Assembly (NCBI GenBank): GCA_964567595.1
Contig: CAZMNF010000006.1
Span: 1-64,000 of the forward strand
Length of the DNA stretch: 64,000 nucleotides
From: CAZMNF01 sp964567595
GTDB lineage: Bacteria > Bipolaricaulota > Bipolaricaulia > RBG-16-55-9
Reading direction: 5' to 3'
Positions 26,010-34,623 of the stretch are shown in pieces (position 1 is the first letter of the stretch; each line of letters starts with the position of its first letter). The translations under genes were made by a program, and so were the position numbers. The notes beneath the pieces are model-generated. The model was not told where the DNA came from and did not search any database. It worked only from the letters and a program-made list of their open reading frames with translations.

Positions 26010-26990
26010 TTAGCCGACCGACGGATCGTTGATCTCGTAGCCGAGCTCGTGGAGGCGTTCCTCGACCTTGACCAACGACTTCTCGCCGAAATTGTTGATG
26101 TCCAGAAGCTCCTCTCGCGACTGGGACAGCAGGTCCCTGAGCGTCAGAATGCCGCGGCTGCGCAGGAGATTGCAGGCTCGCGTGTCGAAGCCGAGATCCT
26201 CCAGCGTCTCGTCCAAGTCCTCCGAGACGTCTTCAGCCTCCGTGCTGGCGAAGGGGTGCGACGCCGTGAACTCGGCGAAGAGCTGGAAGTGATTGATGAG
26301 AATCTGGGCCGCTTCGTGGAGCGCTTCGCCCGGCTGGATGCCGCCGTGAGTCTCGATCTCGAGCACGAGCCGATCGAAGTCGGTCCGCTCGCCGACACGG
26401 GTCTCCTCCACGCGATAGTTGACCCGCTTGATCGGGGAGAAGTCAGCGTCGATGGCGATCACGCCCAGCGGCATGTCCTCGCGCTTGTTCCGCTCGGCGG
26501 GCTGGTAGCCGTAGCCGGACTCGATCTCCAGTTCGAGCTCCAGTTCGGACCCTTCGTCCAGCGTGGCGATGTGATGGTCCGGGTTGATGACCTCCGCGCC
26601 AGCGGGCAGCTCGACCTGGTCTGCCGTTACGTCGTCGGGGCCCTCGGCGGTGAGGAACGCGCGGTGGAAGCCGTCGCCATGGGTTAGCCGAACGGCCAGT
26701 TCCTTGAGGTTCAGAATGATCTCCAGCACCGTCTCCTTGACGCCGGGGATCGTGTCGTACTCGTGATACTTGCCGCTGAAGCGCACGCGCGTTACCGCCG
26801 CACCGGGAATCGACGACAGGAGCACCCGCCGCAGGGCGTTGCCCAACGTCGTTCCGTATCCGCGCTCGAGCGGCTCGATCACGAGGCGGCCTTCGCTCTC
26901 CCCCAGCTCCTGTTCGACCAGCTGGGGCACCACGGCTTGCCCGCCGTTCATGCCGGTCCGCTCTGAGCTCATCATCGTCGCATCGCTCAC
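26010..26990 (-). CDS. rpoA: RNA polymerase alpha subunit
   Basis: A 326-residue protein. The N-terminal domain, which dimerises and binds beta and beta-prime, has FEPLERGYGxTLGNALRR-like EPLERGYGTTLGNALRRVLL. The C-terminal domain, about residues 255-320, has RACNLLRSRGILTLRDLL and GEKSLVKVEERLHELG, and contacts UP elements and activators. I place the start at the GTG 26990, which has AGGAGG 10 bases upstream; a TTG at 26999 sits too close to it. It lies between rpsD and rplQ as usual. Confidence 0.97.
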   Translation of the reverse strand: MSDATMMSSERTGMNGGQAVVPQLVEQELGESEGRLVIEPLERGYGTTLGNALRRVLLSSIPGAAVTRVRFSGKYHEYDTIPGVKETVLEIILNLKELAVRLTHGDGFHRAFLTAEGPDDVTADQVELPAGAEVINPDHHIATLDEGSELELELEIESGYGYQPAERNKREDMPLGVIAIDADFSPIKRVNYRVEETRVGERTDFDRLVLEIETHGGIQPGEALHEAAQILINHFQLFAEFTASHPFASTEAEDVSEDLDETLEDLGFDTRACNLLRSRGILTLRDLLSQSREELLDINNFGEKSLVKVEERLHELGYEINDPSVG

Positions 26991-27005
26991 GATCGGCAAT
27001 CCTCC

Positions 27006-27629
27006 TTATCGGGAGTAGTACTCCACGATGAGGTTCATCTCCAAGTCCTGTTGAATCTCATCGGTGATCGGCTGTTCCAGAACGCGGAGTTGTCCATTCG
27101 TCCGCTCAAGCCATTCCGGCACGTCACTCTTGCTGTTCTCCTCCATGATCGCCTTGATGCCCTTTTTGCCCTGCGAGTTCTCCTTGAACTCGATGGCGTC
27201 GCCGGGCTTGACCAAGAACGATGGGATGTCCACGCGGCGGCCGTTGACCCAGACGTGGCCGTGATTGACCAACTGGCGGGCCTGATCGCGAGATGACGCC
27301 AGGCCGCCGCGATAGAGGCTGTTGTCCAGGCGTCGCTCCAACAGTCGCAGCAGCATGTCACCCGTGACGCCTTGGAACTTTTGCGCCGTCTCCACGTACT
27401 GCCGGAACTGGCGCTCCCGGATGCCGTAAATGCGACGGACCTTCTGCTTCTCCCGTAGGCGCAGGCCGTACTGCGACATGCGTCGCCGGCGGCGGCTCTG
27501 CTGCGTTCCGGGCGGGAACCGCCGCCGCGTCACCGGGCACTTTTCCGAGTAACACTTTGCGCCCTTGAGGAAGAGCTTTTCACCCTCCCGACGACAGAGT
27601 CTACACTTCGGGCCGGTATATCGTCCCAT
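27006..27629 (-). CDS. rpsD: 30S ribosomal protein S4
   Basis: A 207-residue primary 16S rRNA-binding protein. The N-terminal zinc site is present (CRLCRREG with GAKCYSEKC), so this is the C+ form. The S4 RNA-binding domain reads RRLDNSLYRGGLASSRDQAR and HGHVWVNGRRV. Its ribosome binding site GGAGG begins within 1 base of the S11 stop codon, where S11's usual C-terminal codons would be. Confidence 0.98.
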   Translation of the reverse strand: MGRYTGPKCRLCRREGEKLFLKGAKCYSEKCPVTRRRFPPGTQQSRRRRRMSQYGLRLREKQKVRRIYGIRERQFRQYVETAQKFQGVTGDMLLRLLERRLDNSLYRGGLASSRDQARQLVNHGHVWVNGRRVDIPSFLVKPGDAIEFKENSQGKKGIKAIMEENSKSDVPEWLERTNGQLRVLEQPITDEIQQDLEMNLIVEYYSR

Positions 27630-27644
27630 ATCTCGTCCGTCCTC

Positions 27645-27974
27645 CTAGTTGTGCGCGACCGGCGTGATGTTTTTGATCTCCTCGACGCGGATGTCGGATC
27701 CCTTGAACGTGTTGGTCACCGAGTTCCGCCCCGATCCGGTCCCGCGGACCGTCACCGTCATGGATTGGACGCCGAACTCGCGCATCTTGTCCATGAGCCG
27801 CTCGGCGGCGCGCTGCGCCGCGAACGGCGTCCCCTTGCGCGAGCCCTTGAAGCCCACGGCGCCCGGGCTGCTCCAGGCGAGCACGTGGCCTTCCGGATCG
27901 GTCAAGGTCAGGATCGTGTTGTTGTAGGTCGCGTTCACGTGCACGCGGGCTCGGTCCACTCGTTTCTTCGCCAT
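27645..27974 (-). CDS. rpsK: 30S ribosomal protein S11, lacking the usual C-terminal tail
   Basis: A 109-residue protein with clear S11 identity: RVHVNATYNNTILTLTD, GFKGSRKGTPFAAQRAAE and TVRGTGSGRNS. In nearly all bacteria the protein ends HNGCRPPKRRRV; here it stops at ITPVAHN, exactly at the Asn, and the next bases are the rpsD ribosome binding site. No other frame encodes the missing tail, so this is not a simple frameshift. The N-terminus is also short (MAKKRVDRARVH). S11 forms the platform near the E-site and mRNA exit. Confidence 0.95.
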   Translation of the reverse strand: MAKKRVDRARVHVNATYNNTILTLTDPEGHVLAWSSPGAVGFKGSRKGTPFAAQRAAERLMDKMREFGVQSMTVTVRGTGSGRNSVTNTFKGSDIRVEEIKNITPVAHN

Positions 27975-27990
27975 GTCAGTTCGTCACCTC

Positions 27991-28362
27991 TTATCTCCGC
28001 CGAGCGCCGGCCTTGGCCGGGCGCGGTCCCTTCCAGGATCGGGCGTTGGAGCGCGTGTTCTGACCGCGCGTCGGCAGTCCCTGGCTGTGGCGCCGACCGC
28101 GGTAGCTTTTGATCTCTTTGAGCCTGTCGATGTCGGCGCGCACCTTGCGGCGGAGCTCACCCTCAATGATGTAGTTCCCTTCAATTTGTCGCCGCAGCTC
28201 GGTGATCTCGCCTTCGGTGAGCTCGTGAACGCGCTTGTCGCCGTCGACGCCCGTGGCGTCGAGAACCTCTTGCGCTCGCGCGTCCCCGACCCCGTAGAGA
28301 TAGGTCAGCGCGATCTTGGCCTTCTTGCGATTCGGCAAGTCAACACCGGCAATTCGTGCCAT
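27991..28362 (-). CDS. rpsM: 30S ribosomal protein S13
   Basis: A 123-residue head protein contacting the P-site tRNA and the B1 bridges. MARIAGVDLPNRKKAKIALT is the N-terminus, followed by IKSYRGRRHSQGLPTRGQNT, the signature. The basic tail ends KGPRPAKAGARRR. The ATG at 28362 follows GGAGG by 8 bases; a TTG 6 bases upstream is too close to it. Confidence 0.98.
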   Translation of the reverse strand: MARIAGVDLPNRKKAKIALTYLYGVGDARAQEVLDATGVDGDKRVHELTEGEITELRRQIEGNYIIEGELRRKVRADIDRLKEIKSYRGRRHSQGLPTRGQNTRSNARSWKGPRPAKAGARRR

Positions 28363-28377
28363 AAGCAAATCCTCCCG

Positions 28378-28491
28378 TCAGCCCTGACGCTGCTTGTGCT
28401 TCGGGTTCGAACAGATAATCATCACTTTGCCGTGGCGTCGAATCAGCTTGCAGTGGTCGCAAATCTTTTTGACGGAACTCCGCACCTTCAT
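28378..28491 (-). CDS. rpmJ: 50S ribosomal protein L36
   Basis: A 37-residue protein with the zinc site of the C+ form: CDHCKLIRRHGKVMIIC, then the His in NPKHKQRQG. The start overlaps the map stop codon by 4 bases (ATGA), and GGAGG lies 7 bases upstream inside map. infA, usually between map and rpmJ, is absent. Confidence 0.97.
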   Translation of the reverse strand: MKVRSSVKKICDHCKLIRRHGKVMIICSNPKHKQRQG

Positions 28492-29276
28492 GTCCAACCC
28501 TCCGAGTTGTCCATCGCGGTAAGCACCTCGGGTGCTCCCTTCGTGATCAGCACCATTTCTTCCACGTGGGCCGAGCGCTGGCCGTTCGGCGTCAGCACGG
28601 TCCAGTCGTCGGCAGCGACCCACTCCTCATCCGTTCCATCATCGTCCGGATCGGCTTTCCAGACCATCGGCTCGATGGCGACCACCATTCCGGCCTTCAG
28701 CTTCGGCCCGCGCCCCGGTTCGCCCTCGTTCGGGATCTGCGGGTCCTCGTGCATCTCGCGCCCGATCCCGTGACCGACGAAGCGTCGCACGACCCGATAG
28801 CCGCGCTCGGCTACGTGCGAGCCGATCGCATGCGAGATATCGCCGACGCGGTTTCCGTGTCGGGCTTCGTCGATGCCGCGCCAGAGCGCCTCGCGGGCGA
28901 CGCCGATCAGTTCGGCGGTCGCTTCCGTGGGAGGGCCGACCACGACGGTGTCGCCCTTGTCCGCGTAGAGCCCCTGGCGCTCGAAACCCGTGTCGATCGA
29001 GAGCAGATCGCCCTCTTGCAGCACTCGGTCCGGGCTCGGAATCCCGTGGACGATCTCCTCGTTGATCGAGGCACAGATCGAGGCGGGGAAGCCCCGATAC
29101 CCCTTAAACGCGGACACCACCCCAGCTTGAGCCATGAGCGATTCGGCCAGCTCGTCCAGCTGTGCTGTCGATACGCCCGGTTGCGCGGCGCGGATCAGCT
29201 CGCCGAGGAACCCATTAATAAGGTCGGCGTTCTCGCGCATGATCTCGATCTCGGCCTTCGACTTCAACTGGATCAT
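28488..29276 (-). CDS. map: Type I methionine aminopeptidase
   Basis: A 262-residue metalloprotease that removes the initiator methionine from new proteins. All five metal ligands can be placed: Asp in LLSIDTGF, Asp in LYADKGDT (11 residues later, the normal spacing), His in GHGIGREMHEDP, Glu in AIEPMV, and Glu in AHVEEMVL. Length and order are standard. It sits between adk and rpmJ, as in many spc operons. Confidence 0.97.
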   Translation of the reverse strand: MIQLKSKAEIEIMRENADLINGFLGELIRAAQPGVSTAQLDELAESLMAQAGVVSAFKGYRGFPASICASINEEIVHGIPSPDRVLQEGDLLSIDTGFERQGLYADKGDTVVVGPPTEATAELIGVAREALWRGIDEARHGNRVGDISHAIGSHVAERGYRVVRRFVGHGIGREMHEDPQIPNEGEPGRGPKLKAGMVVAIEPMVWKADPDDDGTDEEWVAADDWTVLTPNGQRSAHVEEMVLITKGAPEVLTAMDNSEGWT

Positions 29277-29292
29277 GGTGGAACGGAGTTCC

Positions 29293-29928
29293 TCAGCAGA
29301 TGGCTTCCATTAGGCGGTCGGTGACGTCGTCGATCGACCCGCGGCCGTCGACCGTCACCAACACGCCGCGCTCACGATAGACGTCGATCAGGGGCTTGAC
29401 CGAATCATTGTACTGGACGTCGTAGCGGCGTGCGACCACGTCGGGCGTGTCATCCGAGCGCTGGGTCAACGCCCCACCGCACTCGTCGCACACGCCCGCT
29501 TGTTCGGGCATATCCGAACTCAGGTTATAGACCGCTCCGCATTCGGCGCAGACCCGCCGAGAACTGAGCCGCTCGACGACGTCCTCGCGCGGGATGTGGA
29601 TCAGCACGGCACAATCGATGGCCGTGATTTCGTCCAGCGCCTGCGCCTGAACGTCGTTGCGCGGGAACCCGTCCAGAATGAACCCGTGATGGCCGTTCAC
29701 GCGATCGAGCTGCTCTCGGATCATCGAGACGACGAGCTTGTCCGGGACGAGCTTGCCTTGATCCAGGTAAGCCTGGGCTTCGCGACCCAGTTTGCTCCCG
29801 TCTTGGACCTCCGATCGCAGCAAGTCTCCGGTGATGACCAGCGGCAGATCCAGCCGCTCAGCCAATCGGCTCGCTTGGGTGCCTTTGCCGGCACCCGGCG
29901 GCCCCAGGAGGATGATTCGGCGCCCCAT
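29293..29928 (-). CDS. adk: Adenylate kinase
   Basis: A 211-residue enzyme that interconverts ATP, AMP and two ADP. GPPGAGKGTQA is the P-loop, DGFPRN binds AMP, and the LID domain carries a zinc-type site CAECGAVYN...CDECGG. It lies 4 bases after secY and 16 bases before map. Confidence 0.98.
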   Translation of the reverse strand: MGRRIILLGPPGAGKGTQASRLAERLDLPLVITGDLLRSEVQDGSKLGREAQAYLDQGKLVPDKLVVSMIREQLDRVNGHHGFILDGFPRNDVQAQALDEITAIDCAVLIHIPREDVVERLSSRRVCAECGAVYNLSSDMPEQAGVCDECGGALTQRSDDTPDVVARRYDVQYNDSVKPLIDVYRERGVLVTVDGRGSIDDVTDRLMEAIC

Positions 29929-29932
29929 GAGC

Positions 29933-31276
29933 TTAGGCCCGCCTTCCCATCATCGCGCCTCCGCCGCGGCGAATGAGGCTCTCGTAGTGACGCTCGACCA
30001 TGTGGGACTCGATCTGCTTGATCGTGTCCACGCCCACGCCGACCGCAATCAGGATCGACGTGCCGCCGATTCCGAAGAACGTCTGCAGGCCGCTCAGGTT
30101 GGAGAAAATGTACGGGATCAGCGCCACGATGGTCAGGAAGAGCCCGCCGATCGTGAGCAGGCGGTTCTGGATCCGCTCCAAGTACTGCGACGTGGGACCG
30201 CCCGGTCGGATGCCGGGGATGTAGCCGCCCCAACGGCGCAGGTTGTCACTGACGTCGGCCGGATTGAACACGATGGCGCTGTAGAAGAACGTGAAGAACA
30301 TGATCAGCGCGCCGTAAAAGATCATGTAGAGAACCCCGGAGTTCTGCACGGAGAAGCTGAGCGCGTTGACCCAGTCCGGGCCGGCACTGATGGCATTCTG
30401 GATGGCCGGGGCTGCCAGCAACGACTGCGGAATCGACAGGAGCGCTCCGGCGAAGATGACGGGGATGACGCCGCCCTGGTTGACCGAGAACGGGATGAAG
30501 GTGCTCTGGCCGCCGTAGACGCGCCCACGCACGACGCGCTTGGCGTACTGGATGTTGACGCGCCGAGCGCCCAACTGGACCAGCACGACGCCGGCCACGA
30601 CGACCACGAACATGACGACGAGCGCCACGCCCCACAACGGGTGCGCGCCGCCGCCCGGACCGAGCGACACGGCCGCCTGCCCGATCAACCCCGGATAGCT
30701 GGCCAGAATGCTGCCGAAGATGATCATGGAGACGCCGCGTCCGATGCCGTTCTCGGTGATCCGCTCACCGAGCCACATCAAGAACATCGTGCCGGTCGTC
30801 ATCGTCAGAATGCCCATGAAGTAAAAGACGACGGGCGACACACCCGGCAACAACAGGCCCTGCTGGCTCGCAATGTAATAACTGAAGACCGCGCTCTGTA
30901 GGGCCGCCAGGCCGACGGTGCCGTAGCGCGTGTACTTCTGAATCTGTTGTCGCCCTTCGTCGCCTTTCTTCTGCAGCTCTTTCAGATAGGGAATCACGTT
31001 CTGGAGCAGGCTCATGATAATCGAGGCGTTGATGTAGGGGATCACGCCGAGCGCGAACACGGAGAACCGCTCCAGGGCGCCGCCCGTAAACAGATTGACG
31101 AAGCCGAACAGCCCCTCGCTCATCGTCTGCTCCAGCAGCGATTGCACTTCTTGGGGGTTGACACCCGGCACCGGAATCCAGGCACCGAGGCGGAAAATGG
31201 CGAAGGCGCCGAGCGTAAATAGGATGCGCTTGCGGACCTCGGGAATGGACAGCGACTCGAAAATTCCTTGGAACAC
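29933..31276 (-). CDS. secY: Preprotein translocase subunit SecY
   Basis: A 447-residue inner-membrane channel of the Sec pathway with ten predicted helices. The N-terminus reads MFQGIFESLSIPEVRKRILF and the first helix region is FRLGAWIPVPGVN. The cytoplasmic loop signature QKYTRYGTV and the plug region are recognisable. It starts with GTG at 31276, with GGAGGG 10 bases upstream overlapping the L15 stop. It follows rplO directly, without rpmD before it. Confidence 0.97.
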   Translation of the reverse strand: MFQGIFESLSIPEVRKRILFTLGAFAIFRLGAWIPVPGVNPQEVQSLLEQTMSEGLFGFVNLFTGGALERFSVFALGVIPYINASIIMSLLQNVIPYLKELQKKGDEGRQQIQKYTRYGTVGLAALQSAVFSYYIASQQGLLLPGVSPVVFYFMGILTMTTGTMFLMWLGERITENGIGRGVSMIIFGSILASYPGLIGQAAVSLGPGGGAHPLWGVALVVMFVVVVAGVVLVQLGARRVNIQYAKRVVRGRVYGGQSTFIPFSVNQGGVIPVIFAGALLSIPQSLLAAPAIQNAISAGPDWVNALSFSVQNSGVLYMIFYGALIMFFTFFYSAIVFNPADVSDNLRRWGGYIPGIRPGGPTSQYLERIQNRLLTIGGLFLTIVALIPYIFSNLSGLQTFFGIGGTSILIAVGVGVDTIKQIESHMVERHYESLIRRGGGAMMGRRA

Positions 31277-31282
31277 AGCGGC

Positions 31283-31876
31283 TCAGCCCTCCCGATCCTC
31301 GTCGGTCTCCGCGTCGGCGCCCTCGGCGTCGGGGGCCTCGTTATCCGACGTGGCCTCACTGTCGGTTGTCGCGTCCTCAGCAGCGTGGGCTTCGGACGCG
31401 GCCGGATCGGACTCAGCGTCCCCCTCCGTTTCGAGGAGCGTCACGTGCCCGCCGGCGGCCTCGATCTTCTGGCGAGCGCTCTGCGACATCCGGTGCGCGT
31501 AGACCGTTAGCGCTTTGTCACATTCGCCTCGACCCAGGACCTTCAGGCCGTCGTTGAGCTGATCCACGATGCCCCGATCGAGGACGTCCTCGGGCGTGAC
31601 TTCGGCGCCGTCGTCGTACTTCGCCATCAGCTCATCGATGTTGACGTAAGCGTACGCCTTGCGGTGGGGATTGACGAAGCCGCGCTTGGGAATGCGGCGC
31701 CACAACGGCGTCTGGCCGCCCTCGAAGCCCGGCCGGCGGCTGTGGCCCGTGCGGGCTTTTTGGCCCTTGATGCCGCGGCCCGAGTACTTGCCATCGCCCG
31801 AGCCGTCGCCGCGGCCGACCCGCTTGCGGCGCTTTCGACTCCCCGGCGTCGGTTGCAGGTTACTCAGATTTCGCAT
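31283..31876 (-). CDS. rplO: 50S ribosomal protein L15 with an acidic C-terminal extension
   Basis: A 197-residue protein. Residues ~1-145 are normal L15: NLQPTPGSRKRRKRVGRG, GRGIKGQKARTGHSRRPGFE and the conserved core. The last ~50 residues are almost only Ala, Glu, Asp, Ser and Thr (AEDATTDSEATSDNEA is part), unlike the usual end. The ATG at 31876 overlaps the S5 end by 17 bases, with GAGGAG 7 bases upstream. rpmD (L30), which normally sits between S5 and L15, is absent. Confidence 0.96.
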   Translation of the reverse strand: MRNLSNLQPTPGSRKRRKRVGRGDGSGDGKYSGRGIKGQKARTGHSRRPGFEGGQTPLWRRIPKRGFVNPHRKAYAYVNIDELMAKYDDGAEVTPEDVLDRGIVDQLNDGLKVLGRGECDKALTVYAHRMSQSARQKIEAAGGHVTLLETEGDAESDPAASEAHAAEDATTDSEATSDNEAPDAEGADAETDEDREG

Positions 31877-32384
31877 GGCCGATCTCCTCAACGTCCTTGT
31901 CCCGCAGTCGGGCAATCTCTTCCGGCGTGCGGAGGCTGCTCAAGCCCTCGATCGTCGCCTTGGCCAAGTTGAGCGGGTTCGTGGACTTGAACGACTTGGT
32001 CAGCACGTCGTTCACGCCGGCCAGCCGACAGACGGCGCCCACGGTGCCGGACGCGATGATGCCGGTGCCGGGCAGCGCCGGCTTGAGCAGCACGCGCGCC
32101 GCCTTGAACTCCCCGTGGATCTGGTGCGGTATGGTCCCGTCTTGTAGGGGCACGTACGCGAGGTTGTTCTTCGCGTCCCGGACGGCCTGCTGGATCGCTT
32201 GGGGAATCTCGCGGGTATTGCCCTTGCCGAGACCTACGCGCCCGTTGCCGTCGCCGACGGCGACCGTGACGCGGAAGCTCATGTTCTTGCCGCCCTTCAC
32301 GACCTTGGCGACGCGGCGAATTTCCAGGACTTCGTTGTCAAACTCGTCCTGCTCTCGGCGTCGACGTCCACCTTGTCCGTTCAA
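31860..32384 (-). CDS. rpsE: 30S ribosomal protein S5
   Basis: A 174-residue protein contributing to decoding accuracy. The double-stranded RNA-binding-like domain has RVAKVVKGGKNMSFRVTVAVGD, and GKGNTREIPQAIQQAVRDAK is conserved. The start is a TTG that overlaps the L18 stop (TTGA), with GGAGGG 8 bases upstream. Confidence 0.97.
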   Translation of the reverse strand: MNGQGGRRRREQDEFDNEVLEIRRVAKVVKGGKNMSFRVTVAVGDGNGRVGLGKGNTREIPQAIQQAVRDAKNNLAYVPLQDGTIPHQIHGEFKAARVLLKPALPGTGIIASGTVGAVCRLAGVNDVLTKSFKSTNPLNLAKATIEGLSSLRTPEEIARLRDKDVEEIGHAKSE

Positions 32385-32743
32385 AATTCCAGCCCTCCCT
32401 CACGGGCGCTGTCCGCCAGCGCCTCGATCATGCCGTGATATGGATAGCCCGCTCGGTCGAACACGACCTGCTCGACGCCCGCCTCGCGAGCCCGTTCGGC
32501 CACCAATTGGCCGACCGTCTGCGCCGACTCGACCGACTTGCGGCGCGGCGTGCCGTTCATCTCCGGATCGAGCGTCGAGGCGTAAGCGAGCGTGTGACCG
32601 CGCAGATCGTCGATGACTTGGGCATACAAGTGGCGGTTGCTCTTGTGAACCGCCAAGCGCGGGCGCTCCGGTGTGCCCATAATGCGCCGGCGGATGCGCT
32701 TGTGTCGGCGTTTCCGCTGAGCGTGTCGATCCCATTTCGCCAT
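32381..32743 (-). CDS. rplR: 50S ribosomal protein L18
   Basis: A 120-residue 5S rRNA-binding protein: RHKRIRRRIMGTPERPRLAV, HLYAQVIDDLRGHTLA and FDRAGYPYHGMIEALADSAR are the family signatures. It lies 6 bases after rplF and overlaps rpsE by 4 bases. Confidence 0.98.
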   Translation of the reverse strand: MAKWDRHAQRKRRHKRIRRRIMGTPERPRLAVHKSNRHLYAQVIDDLRGHTLAYASTLDPEMNGTPRRKSVESAQTVGQLVAERAREAGVEQVVFDRAGYPYHGMIEALADSAREGGLEF

Positions 32744-32749
32744 GGCTCA

Positions 32750-33325
32750 TCACTCGCCTGCGCCGGCGAGCTTGCCCTCCTTGCGCACAATCTCCTCGTC
32801 ACGGTACTTGATGCCGGTTCCCTTGTAGGGCTCGGGCTTGCGCAGCGCACGGATGTCGGCCGCCGTCTCCCCCACAAGCTGCTTGTCCGGGCTTTTGAGG
32901 ACGACAACGGCTTGAACGCTGCTGCTGGAGGCGTCCTCCACGGAGGCCTCGACCCCATCGGGGATCGCGAAGTGGATCGGATGGCTGTAGCCGATCTCAA
33001 GCACCAGCTCCTGCTCCCCCTGCATCCGCGCGCGGTAGCCGAGCCCGATCAGCTGCAGGCGCCGCTCGTAGGGCTCGCGGACGCCCTGGACCATGTTGGC
33101 GATCAGCGACCGATAGAGCCCGTGGCGAGCCTTATGCGCCTTCGTCTCGCCGCGCCGTTGCACATGGACGACGCCGTCGTCCACGTTCACCTCGACGTAC
33201 TTCGGCTCGTAGCGCTGTTCCAACGTGCCGGCCGGGCCTTCGACGTGCACCGCAGCCGGCGTCTCCTCCACGGAGACGCTGACATCGTCCGGAATCTCGA
33301 TCGGTAGTCGCCCTACGCGGGACAT
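32750..33325 (-). CDS. rplF: 50S ribosomal protein L6
   Basis: A 191-residue protein with two L6 repeats. MSRVGRLPIEIPDDVSV is the N-terminus; LQLIGLGYRARMQG and EPYKGTGIKYRDEEIVRKEG are the signatures. A 109-base gap, unusually long for this operon, precedes it after S8; I see no clear promoter in it. Confidence 0.98.
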   Translation of the reverse strand: MSRVGRLPIEIPDDVSVSVEETPAAVHVEGPAGTLEQRYEPKYVEVNVDDGVVHVQRRGETKAHKARHGLYRSLIANMVQGVREPYERRLQLIGLGYRARMQGEQELVLEIGYSHPIHFAIPDGVEASVEDASSSSVQAVVVLKSPDKQLVGETAADIRALRKPEPYKGTGIKYRDEEIVRKEGKLAGAGE

Positions 33326-33434
33326 GGTCGCTCCCTTCTCGCCCTTCCGTGTTCGTCGTGTCTAAATTTGTGTCTGGCCCCGTGAACGTCGCGGCCCATC
33401 CCGATTGCTTCCGTCGGCGGCACGCCTGCTGGCG

Positions 33435-33869
33435 TCACCAGACGTAGGCGAGCACTTCGCCGCCGACGCGCTCCTGGCGTGCCTGATGGTCAGTCAGAAT
33501 GCCGTGCGACGTCGTCAGGATCGCGATGCCGAGCCCGCCGAGCACCGTCGGAATCTCGTCGGCGCCCACGTAGACGCGCCGGCTCGGCTTGCTCACGCGC
33601 TGCAGGTTCTGAATGACGCGCTCGCGGCGACGGCCGCCCTTGTACTTGAGCGTCAGCGTCAGGACGCGTTGCGCCCGCCCGTCGCTCACCTCGTAGTCGC
33701 TGATGAATCCCTCATCCTGGAGGATCTGGGCAATCGCCTCCTTGAGGCGGGACGAGGGCATGACGGCGGTGTCGCGGTAGCGCTCGTTCGCGTTGCGGAT
33801 CCGCGTGAGCATGTCGCCCACGGGATCCGATACGACGGCGTTCAGCTTCGACTTCGGTTGCGTACTCAT
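33435..33869 (-). CDS. rpsH: 30S ribosomal protein S8
   Basis: A 144-residue central-domain protein of the 30S subunit. VVSDPVGDMLTRIRNANE and the C-terminal GLGIAILTTSHGILTDHQAR are conserved. The N-terminus has a ~12-residue extra piece (MSTQPKSKLNA). It follows rpsN. Confidence 0.98.
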   Translation of the reverse strand: MSTQPKSKLNAVVSDPVGDMLTRIRNANERYRDTAVMPSSRLKEAIAQILQDEGFISDYEVSDGRAQRVLTLTLKYKGGRRRERVIQNLQRVSKPSRRVYVGADEIPTVLGGLGIAILTTSHGILTDHQARQERVGGEVLAYVW

Positions 33870-33876
33870 GGGGAAA

Positions 33877-34062
33877 TCACCAACTCGACTTCTTCACGCC
33901 AGGAATCTCGCCGCGATGCGCCATTTCGCGGAAACAGAGCCGGCACAGTCCGAAATCTCGGATGTAGCCGTGCTGACGGCCGCAGACGCTGCAGCGATTG
34001 ACCTTTCGCGAGCTGAACTTCGGTTTCCTCCGGCTTTTGACGATCCATGATGTTCTGGCCAT
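33877..34062 (-). CDS. rpsN: 30S ribosomal protein S14, type Z
   Basis: A 61-residue zinc-type S14: MARTSWIVKSRRKPKFSSRK, then CSVCGRQHGYIRDFGLCRLC giving the CxxC-CxxC site. The short zinc form is usual in Gram-positive and many thermophilic lineages. It sits between rplE and rpsH. Confidence 0.98.
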   Translation of the reverse strand: MARTSWIVKSRRKPKFSSRKVNRCSVCGRQHGYIRDFGLCRLCFREMAHRGEIPGVKKSSW

Positions 34063-34083
34063 GGTTTGAAAAATCTCCTGAGG

Positions 34084-34623
34084 TCAGTCTCGGAACGGGC
34101 AACCCAACGCCCGCAATAGATAGTATGCCTCGCGGTCACTCGCCGCCGTGGTCACGATCGTGATGTTCATCCCCTGCACTTTGGCGATGTCGTCGTAGCG
34201 CACCTCCGGAAAGACGAGCTGTTCGTCAAGCCCGAGCGAGTAGTTGCCGTGCCCATCAAACCCGTCGGCGGAGAGGCCGCGGAAGTCGCGCACCGATGGC
34301 AGCACGACGTTGAACAGCTTCTCCACGAACGCGTTCGCCCGCGCCCCACGCAGCGTCACCTTGCAGCCGACCGGATCGCCTTCGGCGATGCCGAAGTCGG
34401 AAATGCTGCGCTTGGCTCGGGTGATCATGGGCCGCTGGCCCGACAGCATCGCCAGATCGTTCATGCAGCCCTCCAGGATTTTCGGATCATCGTGGGCCTC
34501 CTCGATGCCCATGTTCACGATGATCTTCTCGATCTGGGGCACCTGCATGACGTTGGCGTAGCCGAGTTCTTCCTGCAGCCGCGGGACGATCTCGCTGCGG
34601 AATGTCTCGTGTAGCGTCGCCAT
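34084..34623 (-). CDS. rplE: 50S ribosomal protein L5
   Basis: A 179-residue 5S rRNA-binding protein: KIIVNMGIEEAHDDPK, SGQRPMITRAKRSISDFGIA, and the conserved YSLGLDEQLVFPE and GMNITIVTTAASDREAYYLL. The ATG overlaps the L24 stop by 4 bases. Confidence 0.98.
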   Translation of the reverse strand: MATLHETFRSEIVPRLQEELGYANVMQVPQIEKIIVNMGIEEAHDDPKILEGCMNDLAMLSGQRPMITRAKRSISDFGIAEGDPVGCKVTLRGARANAFVEKLFNVVLPSVRDFRGLSADGFDGHGNYSLGLDEQLVFPEVRYDDIAKVQGMNITIVTTAASDREAYYLLRALGCPFRD

